The translations under genes were made by a program, and so were the position numbers. Below, piece by piece: positions 8,211 to 16,046 of a stretch of 64,000 nt of DNA. The DNA comes from Telmatospirillum sp. J64-1 (lineage in GTDB: Bacteria; Pseudomonadota; Alphaproteobacteria; Rhodospirillales; Magnetospirillaceae), in contig NZ_SBHN01000022.1 in NCBI RefSeq assembly GCF_006980715.1, forward strand, positions 43,764 to 107,763, read 5' to 3'. A model generated the notes under the pieces. It made no database searches and had not been told where the DNA came from. It saw nothing but the letters and a program-made list of their open reading frames with translations. How positions within the stretch are numbered: the first letter of the stretch is position 1; each line of letters starts with the position of its first letter.

Positions 8211-9563
8211 TTGCAGCACGACAAATTCGACTTGCCGCTGGCCGGCACGGGTCTTTCCGCGCGGGATGACGCTCTCCGTCCCGATCCCTGCGAAGAGGCC
8301 CTGGCGGCGGGCTGGGCGATGCGCGAGGCCGGCACCTTCGCCGCCGCGCTCGCCCGTTTCGAAGCCGCCATCGCCCTCGACCCGCAGCGGGCCGAGGCGC
8401 GCGGCGCCTATGCCGAGATGCTGATGGAATTGGGCCGCCCGGCCGAGGCGGCGGAAGCGTTCGGCGCGGCCTTCGCGCTCGATCCCTCCTGTTCGCTATG
8501 GCTGACCGGGCAGGCCGAGGCCTTGTCCCAGGCGGGACGGCGCGGTGAGGCCATCGCCGCCTGGGAACTGGCGCTGCGCCTGCGCCCGGACAGCCCGCGC
8601 GCCCATCTCTGCCTTGCGCGGCTGCTGCGCGAGGAAGGCCGCAAGGACGAGGCCCTGGACCATTACCGCGAAACGCTGCATTTGCAACCCCGCGACGCCG
8701 AGGCCCGGCTGGAACTGGCGACCCTGCTGTCCGAACTGGGCGACCTGCCGCAGGCCGCAGCGCTGCTGCAACGCCTGCTGCGCGACGATCCCGAAGCCGC
8801 CGCCGCCCATTTCCATCTCGGCCGCGTGCTGCTGGACATGCTGGAAGTCGAGAAGGCGGCGCAATCCTTCGCCCGCTATCTGGGTCTGGAACCGCAAGAC
8901 CCGCGCGGCGCCTGCGCCTTGCTGGCCGAAGCGGAAAGCCGCATGCCCACCGCCCTGCCGCGTTCCTATGTGCGCTGCCTCTTCGACCAGTATGCCGACC
9001 GCTTCGATGCCAATCTGACCGGCAACCTGAACTATCGCGGCCATATCCTGGTGGCCGAGGCGCTGCAGCCCTTGCTGACGGAACCCCGCGACATCCTCGA
9101 TATCGGCTGCGGCACCGGCCTTGCCGCGACCACCCTGCGCCCCCTGGCGCGGCGCCTGCACGGCATCGACCTGTCGCCGCGCATGGTCGAGAAAGCCGCC
9201 GAGCGCGGCCTCTACGATCATCTGGCCGTGGGCGAGGTGGTCGAGGCCCTGTCGCCCCTGGACAGGGAATGGGAGGTGATCGTCGCCGCCGACGTGCTGG
9301 CTTATCTGGGCGACCTGGCGCCGCTGCTGCGCGCCGCCCATGGCGCCCTGAAGCCCGGCGGCCTGTTCGTCGCCACGGTGGAAAGCTGCGAGGACCAGGA
9401 CGTCTTCCTGAAGCCGACCCGCCGCTATGCCCATAACGCCGCCTATATCCGCCGCCTCGCCGAAAGCTGCGGGCTGGAGACCGTCTCCATGGACGCGGTG
9501 GTGGCCCGGACGGAAAAGAATCAGCCGGTGCCCAGCCTTCTTTTCGTGTTGCGGAGGGTTTAG
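8211..9563 (+). CDS. TPR-repeat protein fused to a SAM methyltransferase
   Basis: The 450-residue protein has about five to six tetratricopeptide repeats in the N-terminal half (ALARFEAAIALDP, EAAEAFGAAFALDP, EAIAAWELALRLRP and so on). A class I methyltransferase follows, with motif ILDIGCGTGLAA near residue 298 and a HGIDLS strand. The start used is TTG at 8211 with a GAGG-like site upstream. It is the least certain part; the next in-frame ATG at 8319 would cut into the first repeat. The TPR array probably docks the methyltransferase on a protein partner or a glycan-synthesis complex. A second gene of similar design is at 54025. Confidence 0.82.
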   Translation: MQHDKFDLPLAGTGLSARDDALRPDPCEEALAAGWAMREAGTFAAALARFEAAIALDPQRAEARGAYAEMLMELGRPAEAAEAFGAAFALDPSCSLWLTGQAEALSQAGRRGEAIAAWELALRLRPDSPRAHLCLARLLREEGRKDEALDHYRETLHLQPRDAEARLELATLLSELGDLPQAAALLQRLLRDDPEAAAAHFHLGRVLLDMLEVEKAAQSFARYLGLEPQDPRGACALLAEAESRMPTALPRSYVRCLFDQYADRFDANLTGNLNYRGHILVAEALQPLLTEPRDILDIGCGTGLAATTLRPLARRLHGIDLSPRMVEKAAERGLYDHLAVGEVVEALSPLDREWEVIVAADVLAYLGDLAPLLRAAHGALKPGGLFVATVESCEDQDVFLKPTRRYAHNAAYIRRLAESCGLETVSMDAVVARTEKNQPVPSLLFVLRRV

Positions 9564-9624
9564 AGCCGGTCGCGGAACATGGCTACAGGTTGAATGACAT
9601 TGCGAACGAATTGCACTTGCGCCA

Positions 9625-9674
9625 AGTGAGGCTCCTTGGCTATGCTTCCTTCAGCCGCTGCAAGGAGCCTCACT
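9625..9674 (+). promoter_or_regulatory. 14-bp perfect inverted repeat sequestering the bfd ribosome binding site
   Basis: AGTGAGGCTCCTTG at 9625-9638 is the exact complement of CAAGGAGCCTCACT at 9661-9674, with a 22-base loop. The right arm contains the AAGGAG site of bfd (9662-9667) and ends one base before its GTG start. If transcribed, the left arm would pair the ribosome binding site into a stem of 14 base pairs. A DNA operator is the alternative. Confidence 0.7.
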
Positions 9675-9675
9675 C

Positions 9676-9873
9676 GTGATCGTCTGCGTCTGCAACAACC
9701 TGAACGAAAAGAAGGTCAACCAAGCTATTGGCGCAGGCGCCTGCTCCGCAGCACAAGTCTTCAAGCATACCGGCACCCGTCCGCAATGCGGCCGCTGCCT
9801 GACGCATATGCGTGACATGCTGGTGCGCGAGAATGAAGCGCGCATGCTCGAGATGAAGATGGCGGCCGAATAA
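9676..9873 (+). CDS. bfd: Bacterioferritin-associated ferredoxin
   Basis: This 65-residue protein has the BFD-type [2Fe-2S] domain: CVCNNLNE at residues 4-11 and GTRPQCGRC further on, giving the four-cysteine CxC...CxxC set. Bfd passes electrons to bacterioferritin to release stored iron. The start is GTG at 9676, eight bases after AAGGAG. That ribosome binding site is buried in a perfect 14-bp inverted repeat. oxyR follows 61 bases downstream on the same strand. Confidence 0.93.
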   Translation: MIVCVCNNLNEKKVNQAIGAGACSAAQVFKHTGTRPQCGRCLTHMRDMLVRENEARMLEMKMAAE

Positions 9874-9934
9874 AGGCCCCCAACTGCCGAACAACCCGGC
9901 AGACAGACGGCCCGGCGCTGGCTATTATTCCTTC

Positions 9935-10861
9935 ATGCGCCCTCTTCCCACTCTCCGACAGCTCCGTTATCTGGTCACCGTCGTCGAACTGCGCCATTTC
10001 GGCCAGGCGGCGGAAGCCTGTTTCGTCACCCAATCGACCCTGAGCGCCGGCATCCAGGAACTGGAAGACATCCTGGGCGTGGTGCTGATCGAACGGACAA
10101 GACGCAAGGTCCTGCCGACGCCGCTGGGCCTGGAACTGGCCGAACGCGCCCGCCGCGTCCTGCGCGAGGTCGAGGACATGGCAGAACTGGCCCAGGCCTC
10201 CCGCCAGCCTTTGACCGGCGAAATCCGCCTGGGCGTCATTCCGACCGTCGGCCCCTTCCTGCTGCCCAAGGTCCTGCCCGCCCTGCGCGAAACCTATCCG
10301 CAGCTAAAACTGTTCCTGCGCGAGGAACAGACGGCCCGCCTGCTCGACCAGCTATCGGCCGGGGACATCGACCTGGCGCTACTGGCCCTGCCCTACGATG
10401 CCCCCGATGCCGAATTCATGACAGTCGGCCATGACCGTTTCCTGGTCGCCCTGCCCAAGACCCATCCCTTGGCGCGGGCCGGGCATATCGCGCCCGAAGA
10501 CCTGGACGTGCAGGACATGCTGCTGCTGGAAGAAGGCCATTGCCTGCGCGAGCATGCCCTGAGCGCCTGCCATCTGGTGGCCGACCGCAATGCCCAGGCG
10601 ATCCAGGGGACCAGCCTCTATACCCTGGTGCAGATGGTCGCCAGCGGCCTGGGGATCACCTTCCTGCCGGAAATGGCCCTGGACTCCGACATTCTGAAAG
10701 GCGTCGACGTCGCCCTGCGCCCCTTGAGCGACGAGCATGCCGGACGCGGGATCGGCCTGGCCTGGCGCCGCTCGTCGGGCCGCAAGGCCGAATTCCGCCT
10801 GCTGGGAGAATTCCTGAGAACGCAGCTGGATTACAGGAACGCCAAGGTGATCACGCCGTAG
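9935..10861 (+). CDS. oxyR: OxyR, peroxide-sensing LysR-type regulator
   Basis: The 308-residue protein is LysR-type, with an N-terminal winged helix (FGQAAEACFVTQSTLSAGIQ, about 22-41) and a C-terminal sensor domain. The block EEGHCLREHALSAC (199-212) places Cys203 and Cys212 exactly as the peroxide-reactive Cys199/Cys208 pair of E. coli OxyR. This supports a true OxyR rather than a generic LysR protein. It lies behind bfd, linking iron release and peroxide defence. Its 3' end overlaps the convergent membrane-protein gene by 31 bases. Confidence 0.95.
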   Translation: MRPLPTLRQLRYLVTVVELRHFGQAAEACFVTQSTLSAGIQELEDILGVVLIERTRRKVLPTPLGLELAERARRVLREVEDMAELAQASRQPLTGEIRLGVIPTVGPFLLPKVLPALRETYPQLKLFLREEQTARLLDQLSAGDIDLALLALPYDAPDAEFMTVGHDRFLVALPKTHPLARAGHIAPEDLDVQDMLLLEEGHCLREHALSACHLVADRNAQAIQGTSLYTLVQMVASGLGITFLPEMALDSDILKGVDVALRPLSDEHAGRGIGLAWRRSSGRKAEFRLLGEFLRTQLDYRNAKVITP

Positions 10862-11259
10862 CGGGCGGCCTTGCCGATCGTGACCAGCAGCAGGAACAGG
10901 CGGAAATCCACGCGCAGGATGCCCGCCACCACGGTCAGCGGGTCGCCGATGATCGGCATCCAGGACAACAGCAGGGACCAGCTTCCCCAGCGCTGGAACT
11001 GAGCCGTGGCGCGGTCCAGCGCCTTGCCCTTGACCGGGAACCAGCGGCGGTCCCGGAAGTGGACGATATAGCGCCCCAGCAGCCAGTTCACGACCGCCCC
11101 CAGCACATTGCCGATGGTGGCGACGGTGACCAGCAGCACGGGATCGAAGCCGCCCGCCGCCAGCAATCCCGCCAGCAGGGCTTCTGATTGGGCAGGCAGC
11201 AGGGTCGCGGCGATGAAAGAGGACAGAAAAAGGCCGCCATAAGCGGCAAAGGCAGTCAT
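10831..11259 (-). CDS. YqaA/DedA-type small membrane protein
   Basis: The protein has 142 residues with about four hydrophobic segments. Features such as LLPAQSEALL, GNVLGAVVNWLLGRY and SWMPIIGDPLTVVAGILR are typical of the YqaA branch of the SNARE-associated/DedA superfamily. Members sit in the inner membrane and affect membrane homeostasis; the biochemical role of YqaA is open. It starts 42 bases after the hemerythrin stop and may be cotranscribed with it. It overlaps the 3' end of oxyR. Confidence 0.85.
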   Translation of the reverse strand: MTAFAAYGGLFLSSFIAATLLPAQSEALLAGLLAAGGFDPVLLVTVATIGNVLGAVVNWLLGRYIVHFRDRRWFPVKGKALDRATAQFQRWGSWSLLLSWMPIIGDPLTVVAGILRVDFRLFLLLVTIGKAARYGVITLAFL

Positions 11260-11301
11260 GACTCGGCTTCTTATCCCCCACGCCCCGAAACTGTCGAGGA
11301 A

Positions 11302-11715
11302 TTAGGGAGTCGCCAAGCCCTTTTCGATCAGATACGAGCGGAAACTCAGATCGCCCTTGACCACGTCGTCGATGATCAGCCCTGCCAGCTCCTCCAGGCC
11401 GTCGCGGATCTCGAAGATGTCGGCGCCATCCAGGAAATGGCCGAGAAAGCCCCGCACCCGCCCCAGAAGCTGGCGATGAAACTGCGCATGCTCCTCGGCG
11501 CCGGGGAAACGTGCGCTGTTGAGGACCATTTCTTCGGCGGCGAAATGTAACTCGCAGACCTCGCTGAAGACGATCATCAATTCCCGGCAGCGTGCGGTAT
11601 TTCCTGCCTCGGCGGCCAGACTGATATCGTTCAGGATATCGATGATGATGCGATGGCTGTCGTCGATCTGGGAATGCCCTGTCCGCAATCCATCGAGGAA
11701 ACGAATGCTGACCAT
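11302..11715 (-). CDS. Bacteriohemerythrin-like protein lacking one iron ligand
   Basis: The protein has 137 residues; the ATG at 11713-11715 follows a GAAGGGCGG site. The hemerythrin pattern is visible: GHSQIDDSH (13-21), HFAAEE (57-62) and HAQFH (76-80). The final HIxxxD element is present only as DVVKGD (117-122), so the usual His is Asp and one of the normal ligands of the di-iron site is replaced. Hemerythrins carry oxygen or nitric oxide, or sense redox state. A perfect 10-bp inverted repeat lies right upstream of the start. The protein may have altered oxygen affinity or be a sensor; this is inference. Confidence 0.85.
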   Translation of the reverse strand: MVSIRFLDGLRTGHSQIDDSHRIIIDILNDISLAAEAGNTARCRELMIVFSEVCELHFAAEEMVLNSARFPGAEEHAQFHRQLLGRVRGFLGHFLDGADIFEIRDGLEELAGLIIDDVVKGDLSFRSYLIEKGLATP

Positions 11716-11722
11716 GTTCCGC

Positions 11723-11752
11723 CCTTCACACTGTATAGCCTTAGTGTGAAGG
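11723..11752 (-). promoter_or_regulatory. 10-bp perfect inverted repeat upstream of the hemerythrin gene
   Basis: CCTTCACACT at 11723-11732 and AGTGTGAAGG at 11743-11752 are exact complements separated by 10 bases. On the minus strand the second arm runs into the GAAGGG ribosome binding site of the hemerythrin gene, 8 bases before the ATG. It could be a repressor operator or a leader hairpin. It does not match the FNR, NsrR or Fur boxes I know. Confidence 0.6.
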
Positions 11753-11916
11753 CAACCCACATTCGTGGGAAGACATGCGGAAGTCGTTTATACGAAGGGA
11801 TAGAGCCCTTCATCCATAATCTCATGAAAAATAACAGTTCACATCTGCTTCTTGAACTGAAGCTTCCCCTGCCCCAGGTCTGGATAAATATCCGTTCTCC
11901 TCCGTGGTAAAACTTC

Positions 11917-11946
11917 CGTCGGGGCGCTCTTATGCCCCGACGTTTT
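11917..11946 (-). terminator. Hairpin downstream of glk
   Basis: CGTCGGGGC (11917-11925) pairs with GCCCCGACG (11934-11942). T-runs or near T-runs occur on both sides (TTTT at 11943-11946 on the plus strand, GAAGTTTT on the minus strand). It most likely ends the glk transcript, and could also stop plus-strand transcription through the 264-base spacer between the hemerythrin gene and glk. I see no gene in that spacer. Confidence 0.65.
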
Positions 11947-11979
11947 GTCATATGCTTGTAAGGTCTTTCCCCTATACAG

Positions 11980-12963
11980 TCACGCTTTCCTTGTTTCGGC
12001 GGGCATCTGGACCAGCCCCCCCAGGCCCAGGAAGGCGGGATAGGGATGGGTGATGACGAAGACCGGAATCTGCGCCAGATAGTCCTGGAAGCGCCCCTTG
12101 GCTTCGAAGCGCGCACGGAAATCCGACGCCAGGAAGGCCGTCATCAATTGCGGGATGATGCCGCCCGCCACATAGACTCCGCCCCGCGCCCCGACCGACA
12201 AGGCCATGTTGCCCGCCACCGTGCCGAACATGGCGAAGAAGATCTGCAGGGCCTCCATGCAGATCGGATCGGTCTCGTCGAGCGCACGTTCCGAGACCAT
12301 GCCCGGCGAGAGATGCTTGCGCGGCTTGTTCTCCAGCGTGCACAGGGCGTGATAGATGTTGGTCAGGCCGGGGCCCGAGATCATCCGCTCGGCCGAAACA
12401 TGGCCGAATTCCCGCGACAGCACCTCGATCACCGCCGCCTCCCGTGCCGTCAGGGCGGGCATGGTGACATGGCCGCCCTCGGTGGGCAGGGCAATCCAAT
12501 CCGCGCCGTGGGGGACCAGCACCGAAACACCCAGCCCGGTACCGGGGCCCAGCACGGCGATGGGGGCGTCGGCGACGGCATGTTCCGCCATGCCGACGCG
12601 GACGCGCTGCTTCTTGGTCAGATGCGGGACGCAAAGCGCGATGGCGGTGAAGTCGTTGACCACCCGCAGATGATCCAGGCCCAGATGATCCCGGACGCCG
12701 CTGATGGAGAAGCTCCAGGGATGATTGGTCAGGTCCACCCGGTCCTCCGTGACCGGCGAGGCCACGGCAAAGGCCGCCCGCACCGGCCGCAAGGGCGGCT
12801 TCACCTCGTCCAGGTAAACCGCGGCGGCCACCTCGGGGCCTTGATGTTCGTTACAGCGGAACACCTTGATGTCGGAAACCTCTCCCCCCGGCCAGGCCAG
12901 GGCGAAGCGGGCATTGGTGCCGCCGATATCGGCGATCAGACCGGGAACCACATCGTCGCGCAT
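11980..12963 (-). CDS. glk: Glucokinase (Glk family)
   Basis: This 327-residue protein phosphorylates glucose with ATP to glucose 6-phosphate. Visible motifs are the phosphate-1 loop IADIGGTNARFAL (10-22), the sugar-binding VVNDFTA (about 101-107), GPGTGLGVS (about 139-147) and EGGH (about 161-164). These define the bacterial Glk family rather than ROK kinases. It starts one base after the otsA stop, so it lies in one unit with otsA and probably glgA, supplying glucose 6-phosphate for trehalose and glycogen synthesis. Confidence 0.93.
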   Translation of the reverse strand: MRDDVVPGLIADIGGTNARFALAWPGGEVSDIKVFRCNEHQGPEVAAAVYLDEVKPPLRPVRAAFAVASPVTEDRVDLTNHPWSFSISGVRDHLGLDHLRVVNDFTAIALCVPHLTKKQRVRVGMAEHAVADAPIAVLGPGTGLGVSVLVPHGADWIALPTEGGHVTMPALTAREAAVIEVLSREFGHVSAERMISGPGLTNIYHALCTLENKPRKHLSPGMVSERALDETDPICMEALQIFFAMFGTVAGNMALSVGARGGVYVAGGIIPQLMTAFLASDFRARFEAKGRFQDYLAQIPVFVITHPYPAFLGLGGLVQMPAETRKA

Positions 12964-12964
12964 G

Positions 12965-14353
12965 TCATCCCTCTTCCACAGAATAGGGGGCCTGGCGCAG
13001 GGCGGACAGGAAGCTTTCCCGCCAGCGGTCGAGCGAGGAATTGCGCACCGCCCGCATCATGTCCGACCAGCGTTCCCGCCTCTCGTCGTGGTGCATGGAC
13101 AAGGCCGCATTGATGGCCTCGGCCACGCCTGCTTCGTCGTAAGGATTGACCAGCAGCGCGGCATGAAGCTCGCGCGCCGCTCCGGCGAAGCGTGATAGAA
13201 CCAACACGCCAGGATCGTCGGGGTTCTGCGACGCCACGTATTCCTTGGCGACGAGGTTCATCCCGTCACGCAAGGGGGTGATCAGGCAAGCTTGGCTGTT
13301 GCGGTAGAACCCGGCCAGCACATTGCGCTCGAAGCTGGAGTTCAAATAATGCAGCGGCGTCCAGCCGACCTGGGCGAAACGGCCGTTGATATGCCCGGCC
13401 AGGGCTTCGAGATTGCGCCGGATACGCAGATATTCCGGCACGTCGCTGCGCGATGGCGGGGCGATCTGCATCAGGCTGACCTTGCCGCGCCATTGCGGGT
13501 AATGTTCCAGAAGATTGCCGAAGGCCTTGAAACGCTCGGCCAGGCCCTTGGAATAATCCAGCCGGTCCACGCCGATGATCAGGCGGCAGTCGCGCAGGCG
13601 GCGCTTCAGGGCCTGCACATCCTCGATCTCGTCGGAATTCTCGGCGGCATCGACGATGATGTCCACGTCGATGCCGATGGGAAAGACCTCGGCCTTCAAG
13701 GTACGGCCGAAAGCCTGGACCATGCCGTTGGACAGCACTTCCCCGCGCGCTTCCAGGGTGATGTAGTCGTGGAAGGCGCGCAGGTCGTTCTCGGTCTGGA
13801 ACCCGACCACGTCATAGGCGCAAAGCGAGCGCGCGATGCGGTCATGGCCGGGCAAGGCCAGCAGGATTTCCATGGCCGGAAAAGGGGTGTGCAGGAAGAA
13901 CCCCATGCGCTGCCGGACCCCCAGGCGGCGCAATTCCTCGCCCATGGGGATCAGGTGATAGTCGTGTACCCAGATATCGTCATCCTCGCGCAGCAGCGGG
14001 AAAAGCTGGTGCGCGAACAGGGTGTTGACACGAAGATAGCCGGTGTAATTCTCGCGGTTGAAATCGGCCAGACCCAACCTATAGTGAAAAATAGGCCAGA
14101 GGGTGCGGTTGGCGTAACCGTTATAGTATTCCGCATGATCGCGTCGGCTGAGGTCGAGCGTGGCGAAGGTCACAGGACCTTCCTCAAGTATTTGCGGCGC
14201 CGAAGGAGTCTGGGCGCTGATCTTGCCGCTCCAACCGAACCAAATGCCGCCATTCTGCTGCAAGGCTTCTTGCAGCGCGACCGCAAGGCCGCCGGCACGG
14301 GTGGTCCCGTCAGGCACGGCAACGCGGTTGGAAACGACCACCAATCGTTTCAC
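12965..14353 (-). CDS. otsA: Trehalose-6-phosphate synthase
   Basis: This 462-residue glycosyltransferase family 20 enzyme joins UDP-glucose (or ADP-glucose) and glucose 6-phosphate. It starts MKRLVVVSNRVAVP and carries the GGLAVAL loop, WFGWSG, WVHDYHL (about 123-129), GFFLHTPFP, VDRLDYSKGL (about 249-258) and the LRDGMNLVAKEY block. The length is normal. No otsB phosphatase gene is adjacent, so phosphate removal must be supplied from elsewhere. It lies between glgA and glk on one strand, with 80 bases after glgA and 1 base before glk. Confidence 0.95.
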   Translation of the reverse strand: MKRLVVVSNRVAVPDGTTRAGGLAVALQEALQQNGGIWFGWSGKISAQTPSAPQILEEGPVTFATLDLSRRDHAEYYNGYANRTLWPIFHYRLGLADFNRENYTGYLRVNTLFAHQLFPLLREDDDIWVHDYHLIPMGEELRRLGVRQRMGFFLHTPFPAMEILLALPGHDRIARSLCAYDVVGFQTENDLRAFHDYITLEARGEVLSNGMVQAFGRTLKAEVFPIGIDVDIIVDAAENSDEIEDVQALKRRLRDCRLIIGVDRLDYSKGLAERFKAFGNLLEHYPQWRGKVSLMQIAPPSRSDVPEYLRIRRNLEALAGHINGRFAQVGWTPLHYLNSSFERNVLAGFYRNSQACLITPLRDGMNLVAKEYVASQNPDDPGVLVLSRFAGAARELHAALLVNPYDEAGVAEAINAALSMHHDERRERWSDMMRAVRNSSLDRWRESFLSALRQAPYSVEEG

Positions 14354-14433
14354 CTGGGCCTCCTTTCAGGATGGCATGCTTACGCACTTCCCCTTCAAGA
14401 TAGGATAGGAGTCAAGGCTTTTCTACCCGCCCA

Positions 14434-15882
14434 CTAAGGGCGAAGGGATTGATAAAGCTCGAAATAACGCTGCGCGGAGTGGTTCCAGCCGAAATCCTGG
14501 GCGAAGGCGGCATCGACCATCCGGCTCCATTGATCGGGCTGGCGGTACAGCGCCAGGGCCCGCTCGAGCGTCCATTCCAGCGCCGGCATGGTCGCCTCGT
14601 CGCAGACGAATCCGGTCGCGCTGCCGTCGCTCAGGCTGTCGAAAGCCGCATCCGTCACCGTATCGGCCAACCCGCCGGTGCGATTGACCAGCGGCAAGGT
14701 GCCGTAGCGGAAGGCATAGATCTGGGTCAGGCCGCAGGGTTCCGAACGGGACGGCATCAGCAGCAGGTCGCCCCCCGCCTGCATGCGATGGGCCAGTGCC
14801 TCGGAATAGCCGATGCGGGCGGCAACCTGTTCCGGATGACGGAGGGCGGCGTCTCGGAAGCCTTCTTCCAGCCCGCGTTCGCCGGTTCCCAGAACCGCGA
14901 GTTGAGCACCTCCGGCCACAAGCCTGGGCAGGGCCTCCAGCACCAGATCCATCCCCTTATGCCAGTTCAGGCGGCTGATGATGACGAAAAGCGGCGCATC
15001 GGGCGTCTCGGGCAGGCCCAGTTCCCTCTGGAGCGCGGCCTTGTTCGCCGCCTTGCCCCGACGATCGCCGGGGGCGAAAGGATGCAGCAGATGGGGATCT
15101 GTTTCCGGCGTCCAGACACTGTAATCGGCGCCGTTGAGGATGCCCACCAGATCGGCCGAACGGTGGGACAGCAGGCCCTCGAAACCGCAGCCATGGGGGG
15201 CGGACTGGATCTCGCGGGCATAGGTCGGGCTGACCGTTGTCAGCTTGTCGGAAAAGACCAGCCCCGCCTTCAGGAAGGAGAGATTCTGCCAGAACTCGAA
15301 GCCTTCCGGCGTGTAGAGCGACCAGGGCAGGTCCAGTTGCGGCACCCGCTCCGCCGGAAAGATGCCCGCATAGGCCATGTTGTGGATGGTGGTGACGCTG
15401 GCGGTATGGGTCTCGCCCCAATATTCCAGGTAAGCCGGAGCCAGACCCGCCTGCCAGTCGTGACAATGCAGGATGTCGGCGCGCCAGCCGATGGGAGAAT
15501 TTTCCTGGGACAGCCGTGCCGCCACCCAACCCAGCAGGCCGAAGCGCAGATGGTTGTCGGCCCAATCCGACCCGTCCGGCGCCTGATAGGGGCCGCCGTC
15601 CCGGTGATAGAGGGCCGGGCAGTCGATCAGCAGCACCAGGCACCCGCTGTCCGGCATCCGCCCTTCCACCAGCCGCACCTGCCCGATGGGAAAGGGATGG
15701 GACAGATCGGCCAGCACCCGGGCATCCTCCACCCCCTCCAGGGCGGCGGGATAGCCCGGCAGCAGGATGCGCGTTTCCACGCCCAACGCATTGAGGGCGG
15801 GAGGCAGGGCGCCACTCACATCGGCCAGGCCGCCCGTCTTGATCAGCGGATAGGCTTCGGAAGTGACGAACAGGACACGCAT
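14434..15882 (-). CDS. glgA: Glycogen synthase (ADP-glucose)
   Basis: The 482-residue family 5 glycosyltransferase extends alpha-1,4-glucan from ADP-glucose. The ADP-glucose-binding KTGGLADV starts at Lys15. HCHDWQAGL, TIHNMAYAG and the C-terminal PSRSEPCGLTQ block are all present. It is divergent from glgC across 164 bases, so both steps of glycogen synthesis can be switched from one intergenic region. Confidence 0.95.
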   Translation of the reverse strand: MRVLFVTSEAYPLIKTGGLADVSGALPPALNALGVETRILLPGYPAALEGVEDARVLADLSHPFPIGQVRLVEGRMPDSGCLVLLIDCPALYHRDGGPYQAPDGSDWADNHLRFGLLGWVAARLSQENSPIGWRADILHCHDWQAGLAPAYLEYWGETHTASVTTIHNMAYAGIFPAERVPQLDLPWSLYTPEGFEFWQNLSFLKAGLVFSDKLTTVSPTYAREIQSAPHGCGFEGLLSHRSADLVGILNGADYSVWTPETDPHLLHPFAPGDRRGKAANKAALQRELGLPETPDAPLFVIISRLNWHKGMDLVLEALPRLVAGGAQLAVLGTGERGLEEGFRDAALRHPEQVAARIGYSEALAHRMQAGGDLLLMPSRSEPCGLTQIYAFRYGTLPLVNRTGGLADTVTDAAFDSLSDGSATGFVCDEATMPALEWTLERALALYRQPDQWSRMVDAAFAQDFGWNHSAQRYFELYQSLRP

Positions 15883-16046
15883 CGGGTTGATCTCCTTGCC
15901 GAAAAGGGCGTCAACCCTAGCCCAAGGACGGGGCTTTCGGAAGGCCCCTTACCATATGTCAGAAGGGCATTTGGCAGAGGGTCGCGCGCTTGACTTCTTG
16001 GGCGGGTATGGCACCGTCAGGACGACTTTTGGCAAGGGAGCGAGGG

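Noticed and set aside
9564..9624. Fur or RirA box upstream of bfd
   Set aside because: TTGC-rich repeats are present but do not form a convincing box; the hairpin is the stronger signal.
11653..11910. Plus-strand open frame over the hemerythrin start
   Set aside because: It is antisense to the hemerythrin gene for part of its length and has no ribosome binding site or family resemblance.
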